Assembly (NCBI GenBank): GCA_964421565.1 | Contig: CAYQXJ010000002.1 | Coordinates: 124,001-188,000 of the forward strand | Length of the DNA: 64,000 bases | Source: CAYQXJ01 sp964421565 | GTDB taxonomy: Bacteria > Planctomycetota > Brocadiia > SM23-32 | Direction of reading: 5' to 3' | Shown here: in pieces, positions 60,906-64,000 of the stretch | Numbering within the stretch: position 1 is the first letter of the stretch | Layout of the letters: each line of letters opens with the position of its first letter | Translations under genes and position numbers: made by a program | Notes under the pieces: model-generated | What the model was told of the DNA's origin: nothing | What the model saw: the letters and a program-made list of their open reading frames with translations, nothing else | Database searches by the model: none

Positions 60906-61610
60906 ATGGCCGAAGCCACACGCCAACAACTGCTGGAAGCCTACGCCAATGTGCGCGTCGCGGACGTGCGCGACGGGATGGACACGATGGGCCTTTTCTG
61001 GACGGGCAGCATGTCGCCGCAGATCCGCCCCCTGTGGCGCACACGCGCGCACGGTATCGCCCGCACGGCCCGCTACGTGCAGTACGACGGCCCGATGCCG
61101 ACCCAGCGCGGTGACGCCTACTGGCAGGAGTTCGTCGGGTGGTACTACCGCGAGATATGCCCCTATCCCTGGATGGACGGCATCGAGCAGGGCGATTTCG
61201 CGATCATCGACCAGAGCGAGCTGCCGGTGGGCCTGATGGGCTCGGCGAACACCCTGGGTGGCATCAACAAGGGCCTGGTCGGCTACGTGAGCAACGGCGG
61301 CTGCCGCGACACCGACGAGGTGATACTGCAGAAGGTGCCGTTCTGGACTCCGCGTTGCGTCCAACCGATGGTGCAGATGCGGCTGCGGTTCGACGCGATG
61401 CAGCAGACGGTCGACTGCGGCGGAGTGGCGGTCAGCGCCGGGGACGTGGTGGTGGCCGACGGCGACGGCGTGATCGTGGTGCCGCGGGAGGTGGCGATGG
61501 AGGTGGCGCACTACGCGAACCGCGAGCACCGCGGAGACATGAAGACGCGGCGCAACCTCTACCGCGCGGCCGGGCTCGAACCCGACGAGACCGTCACCCC
61601 GGAGGATTGA
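60906..61610 (+). CDS. RraA-like family protein
   Basis: A 234-residue member of the RraA/HMG-aldolase family (formerly called dimethylmenaquinone methyltransferase). NVRVADVRDGMDTMG opens the fold. GLMGSANTLGGINKGLVGYV and SNGGCRDTDEV correspond to the substrate and Mg site (usual GGxRD appears as GGCRD), and VVADGDGVIVVPREVAMEV closes it. Family members are 4-hydroxy-4-methyl-2-oxoglutarate/oxaloacetate aldolases or, in gammaproteobacteria, RNase E inhibitors. Longer than classical RraA by about 70 residues. GGAGG precedes the ATG. Confidence 0.82.
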   Translation: MAEATRQQLLEAYANVRVADVRDGMDTMGLFWTGSMSPQIRPLWRTRAHGIARTARYVQYDGPMPTQRGDAYWQEFVGWYYREICPYPWMDGIEQGDFAIIDQSELPVGLMGSANTLGGINKGLVGYVSNGGCRDTDEVILQKVPFWTPRCVQPMVQMRLRFDAMQQTVDCGGVAVSAGDVVVADGDGVIVVPREVAMEVAHYANREHRGDMKTRRNLYRAAGLEPDETVTPED

Positions 61611-61638
61611 GAACAGCGCCGGCGGTGGGCCGGGCCGC

Positions 61639-62556
61639 CTACTGGGGGCTCGCCACGGACTCGGACTCGCGGAAGTAGACCTTCCCGTGGAAGCGCAAGT
61701 CGACGTACTCCACGCCGCGCAGGTGGGGATAATCGGACAGCTTGGCCAGCAGCATCTGGAGCTTCTCGGCGTCCGAAGTCAGGAATGCGGGCGCCGGCAG
61801 GCCCACCTCCGGGTAGAGCGACGAGGCGCCCCATTTGATCTGCGTGCCCCGGGCGGTGGTCAACACGATGTCTGGTTCGCTGCTGCCGCGGTCGACGCCC
61901 GTGACGTCGATGGTGGCGAGGTGGAGTTCCCCGAGCACGCCGTTGCGGAGCAGGAAGTCGGTCAGCCGTGCGCCGAGCGCGATGCGGGGCTCGTCCCAGG
62001 GGCGGCCCACGGGGGGCGGGCTGCTTAGCAGTCGGTCGGCGATGATCGGCATCCGCACGCCGTGCCACTCAGGTGGGGCGCGGAAGAGGGAATCCGGCAG
62101 GGGATAGCCGTGACGGTCGACCATGATCTTGCGCTGCTCCCAGCGCGCCAGCCCCATGGGCTTGCGAAAGGTTGCCTGTATGGAGAGTCGGTTGGGCAGT
62201 TGCCGGCGCACGGCGACGACTTCCTCCAGCCAGGGGGAGCTGCTCAGCTCGTGGAAGACGGCTGCGGCGGCCGCGTGCTCGAAGATGGAGGTGCGCTCCG
62301 GCAGCGCGCTCAGCTCCGCCCGCAGCTCGCGGCTCAGGGCGTCGGCGTCGACCCAAGCGGGCGCCGTGCTGAGCCGGAATTGCTGCGGATTGAACTGGAA
62401 CTCGGGCCGCCGGCTGACGGCGCGCCAGGCACTCGTCGCACCGACGTAGCCGGCGCCAGCGACAACGGCTGCCACGACTGCCCAGAGCATCAGCCGCCCC
62501 AGCAGCCGCCACGCCGGGGAGAGCCGATCTTTACTGCTCTTGCTTCGTTTCGCCAT
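61639..62556 (-). CDS. ftsQ: Cell division protein FtsQ
   Basis: A 305-residue bitopic membrane protein: basic cytoplasmic start (AKRSKSSKDRLSPAWRLL), one transmembrane helix (LMLWAVVAAVVAGAGYVGA, about 20-40), a POTRA-like domain (PWLEEVVAVRRQLPNRLSIQ, then KPMGLARWEQRKIMVDRHG) and a C-terminal beta domain ending LRGVEYVDLRFHGKVYF. The last block is the FtsQ signature. It follows ddl by 14 bases in a murB-ddl-ftsQ order. AAGGG lies upstream of ATG 62556. Its POTRA-containing part links FtsB/L to the division ring. Confidence 0.85.
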   Translation of the reverse strand: MAKRSKSSKDRLSPAWRLLGRLMLWAVVAAVVAGAGYVGATSAWRAVSRRPEFQFNPQQFRLSTAPAWVDADALSRELRAELSALPERTSIFEHAAAAAVFHELSSSPWLEEVVAVRRQLPNRLSIQATFRKPMGLARWEQRKIMVDRHGYPLPDSLFRAPPEWHGVRMPIIADRLLSSPPPVGRPWDEPRIALGARLTDFLLRNGVLGELHLATIDVTGVDRGSSEPDIVLTTARGTQIKWGASSLYPEVGLPAPAFLTSDAEKLQMLLAKLSDYPHLRGVEYVDLRFHGKVYFRESESVASPQ

Positions 62557-62570
62557 GTTTTCCCTTCCGT

Positions 62571-63530
62571 TCAGGCCGGCCGGCGCAGCGCACGGCGGCG
62601 CGCGGCGTCGCGCAACGCGGCGAGCACCAGGCGGTGGCAGAGCTCGGGGAAGGAGATGCCGACCGCGGCCGCCGCCATCGGCAGCAGGCTGCGGGGTGTG
62701 AAGCCGGGGATGGTGTTCACCTCCAGGATGTAGAGCCTGCCGTCCCATCCGTACATCAGGTCAACGCGCGCCAAGTGTCGGCAGCCGATGGCGTGGTAGG
62801 CTCTCACGGCGAAGTCGCACGCCTTGCGGTAGATGGTCGGCAGGAGGGTGACGGGCAGCACGTAGCGCGTATTCTCGTCGTGGTACTTCGCCCGGTAGTC
62901 GAAGAACTCGCGCCCGACGAGCAGCTCGATCACGGGCAGGGCCTCGCCCTCCAGCACGCCGATGGTGAACTCGCGCCCGCGCACCAGCCGCTCGGCGAGC
63001 AACACCTCGCCGTGTTCCCGCGCAGCGGCCAGCGCCCGGGGCAGCAGGCCGGGCTCACGCACGATGCCCACCCCGAGACTGGAGCCGGACGCCGAGGGCT
63101 TGAGCACCAGCGGATAGCCGAAGTCGCGGGCGGCGAAGGCGGCTTCCTGAGCGACCACGTCGGGCTGGATGGTGAAGTAATCGGGTGTGGGCACGGAGTG
63201 CTGCACGAAGAGGCGTTTGGTGGCGAGCTTATCCATGCCGAGGCGGCTGGCCTTCGGGCCGCTGCCCGTATAGGGGATGTCCATCTGCTCGAGCAGTTGC
63301 TGCACGGCGCCGTCCTCACCCCAGGTGCCGTGCAGGGCGAGGAAGGCCACCTCGGGCTGCATCCGCCGGAGCCCCGGCAGCCCGGCGTCCTGCACGTCGT
63401 AGGGGATGGCATTGTGTCCGGCGTCGCGCAGCCCCTGGACGACTGCCCGGCCGGATTTCAGCGAGACATTGCGTTCGCCGCCGAAGCCGCCCATCAGCAC
63501 GGCGACGCGGCGTTCGTGCACAGATATCAT
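62571..63530 (-). CDS. ddl: D-alanine-D-alanine ligase
   Basis: ATP-grasp enzyme making the D-Ala-D-Ala end of the peptidoglycan stem. VAVLMGGFGGERNVSLKSG opens; LALHGTWGEDGAVQQLLEQM, KPSASGSSLGVGI and RVDLMYGWDGRLYILEVNT follow, with the metal-binding EVNTIPGFT near the C-terminus. Length is 319. ATG 63530 has GGAGGAG upstream; the frame is open far beyond but inside murB sequence. Position between murB and ftsQ is a classic dcw order. Confidence 0.95.
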   Translation of the reverse strand: MISVHERRVAVLMGGFGGERNVSLKSGRAVVQGLRDAGHNAIPYDVQDAGLPGLRRMQPEVAFLALHGTWGEDGAVQQLLEQMDIPYTGSGPKASRLGMDKLATKRLFVQHSVPTPDYFTIQPDVVAQEAAFAARDFGYPLVLKPSASGSSLGVGIVREPGLLPRALAAAREHGEVLLAERLVRGREFTIGVLEGEALPVIELLVGREFFDYRAKYHDENTRYVLPVTLLPTIYRKACDFAVRAYHAIGCRHLARVDLMYGWDGRLYILEVNTIPGFTPRSLLPMAAAAVGISFPELCHRLVLAALRDAARRRALRRPA

Positions 63531-63559
63531 GACTCCTCCGATCCGTTGACGACTTTCTT

Positions 63560-64000
63560 TCAGGCGACCCGCGGACGAGAGGGCCAGTGCCGGACTTCGA
63601 GTTCCAGCTCGATTCCGAACCGCCGCCGCACGGTCTCCTTCATACGTTCGATCAGCTCCAGTATCTCGCGCGCCGTGGCATTGCCGCTGTTGACCACGAA
63701 GTTGGCGTGCCGCTCTGAAACCTGCGCGCCGCCGATGCGCAGACCTTTCAGGCCGCAGATGTCGAGCAGCCGGCCGGCGCTCGCGCCGGGAGGGTTCCTG
63801 AACATGCAGCCCGCCGAGCACTGCCCCATCGGATGGCCGGACTGCCGCCGTCGCCGTGCGCACGCGACCATCTGCCGGGCGATCAGGGCGGGGTCGCGGG
63901 GCTCCAGGGCGAGTTCTGCGCGCGTGATGACGCTGGCCTCGACGGCCGAACGTCGGTAGCCGAAGCCCAGCTCCGTGGCCCTCAGCCATCGCGCGTCGCC
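63560..64000 (-). CDS. murB: UDP-N-acetylenolpyruvoylglucosamine reductase, C-terminal part
   Basis: Only the last 146 residues are in the window; the gene continues past 64000. LGFGYRRSAVEASVITRAEL is the FAD-domain edge, and CSAGCMFRNPPGASAGRLLD with ICGLKGLRIGGAQVSERHAN is the substrate-binding domain. The proton-donor serine of E. coli MurB (GSxFKNP) is Cys here (GCMFRNP), a natural variant in some MurB proteins. It ends 29 bases before ddl. Confidence 0.93.
   Translation of the reverse strand, partial: GDARWLRATELGFGYRRSAVEASVITRAELALEPRDPALIARQMVACARRRRQSGHPMGQCSAGCMFRNPPGASAGRLLDICGLKGLRIGGAQVSERHANFVVNSGNATAREILELIERMKETVRRRFGIELELEVRHWPSRPRVA

Noticed and set aside
1..64000. CRISPR arrays, tRNA or rRNA genes, insertion sequences, prophage genes
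   Set aside because: I saw no direct-repeat arrays, tRNA-like cloverleaf with CCA, ribosomal RNA core, transposase or integrase motifs.

Overview
The window is 64 kb of GC-rich bacterial chromosome, very densely coded, with one run of 100 N (54734-54833), so it comes from a draft or metagenome assembly. The cell is Gram-negative in build: there is a lauroyl-acyltransferase-type protein, Lgt, several lipoproteins, a secretin-type STN domain protein, two PEP-CTERM surface proteins and a murB-ddl-ftsQ division/wall cluster. Sulfatase, uroporphyrinogen-decarboxylase-family, Gfo/Idh/MocA and PEP-CTERM genes together resemble Armatimonadota, Hydrogenedentota or Planctomycetota-like lineages. FtsQ argues against classical Planctomycetes. 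I cannot name the phylum from sequence reading alone.

Layout. 1-7.9 kb, minus strand: rpoD (partial) and dnaG behind a near-consensus promoter, then a lysC-cimA-valS run. 8-16.6 kb: thiD, a NorQ/NorD-type AAA+/VWA pair, an archaeal-type topoisomerase VI B subunit, an orphan ParA with a single-pass membrane protein, and a LolA-like/TlpA thioredoxin fusion. 16.7-23.6 kb is accessory: a small membrane protein, a UroD-family protein, a sulfatase with no canonical start codon, a beta-lactamase-fold hydrolase, an HgdB-type dehydratase subunit, a cyclase and a PEP-CTERM protein behind a sigma-54-like promoter. 23.8-30.2 kb: pepQ-accB-accC, cca, lgt and panC. 30.2-42 kb: a membrane/TPR-like protein, an ankyrin lipoprotein, uvrA, an LpxL-like acyltransferase, a sugar nucleotidyltransferase, a PHP phosphoesterase, an STN protein with terminator, nrnA and dxs. 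42-51.9 kb: GH130 with an oxidoreductase, proB, a second archaeal-type valS, a second UroD-family gene, DAHP synthase and glyQ. 52-64 kb: a second PEP-CTERM protein, a second oxidoreductase (cut by the gap), an FHA-GAF-HD-GYP regulator coupled to a lipoprotein and an unusual RadC, a GHMP sugar kinase, RNase HI, an RraA-like protein, then ftsQ, ddl and murB (partial).

The most interesting signals are regulatory. The DAHP synthase gene is preceded by promoter, leader peptide (FYFWFY before its stop) and perfect intrinsic terminator: a complete ribosome-mediated attenuator for aromatic amino acids. The second valyl-tRNA synthetase has a matching promoter, a short leader ORF with three rare GTA valine codons in five (VAVAV) and mutually exclusive hairpins, consistent with valine attenuation. 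A bacterial and an archaeal-type ValRS in one genome, an orphan Top6B, a RadC fused to an endonuclease-III-like iron-sulfur segment, a sigma-54-like PEP-CTERM promoter and an assembly gap whose flanks overlap by 10 bases also deserve follow-up.
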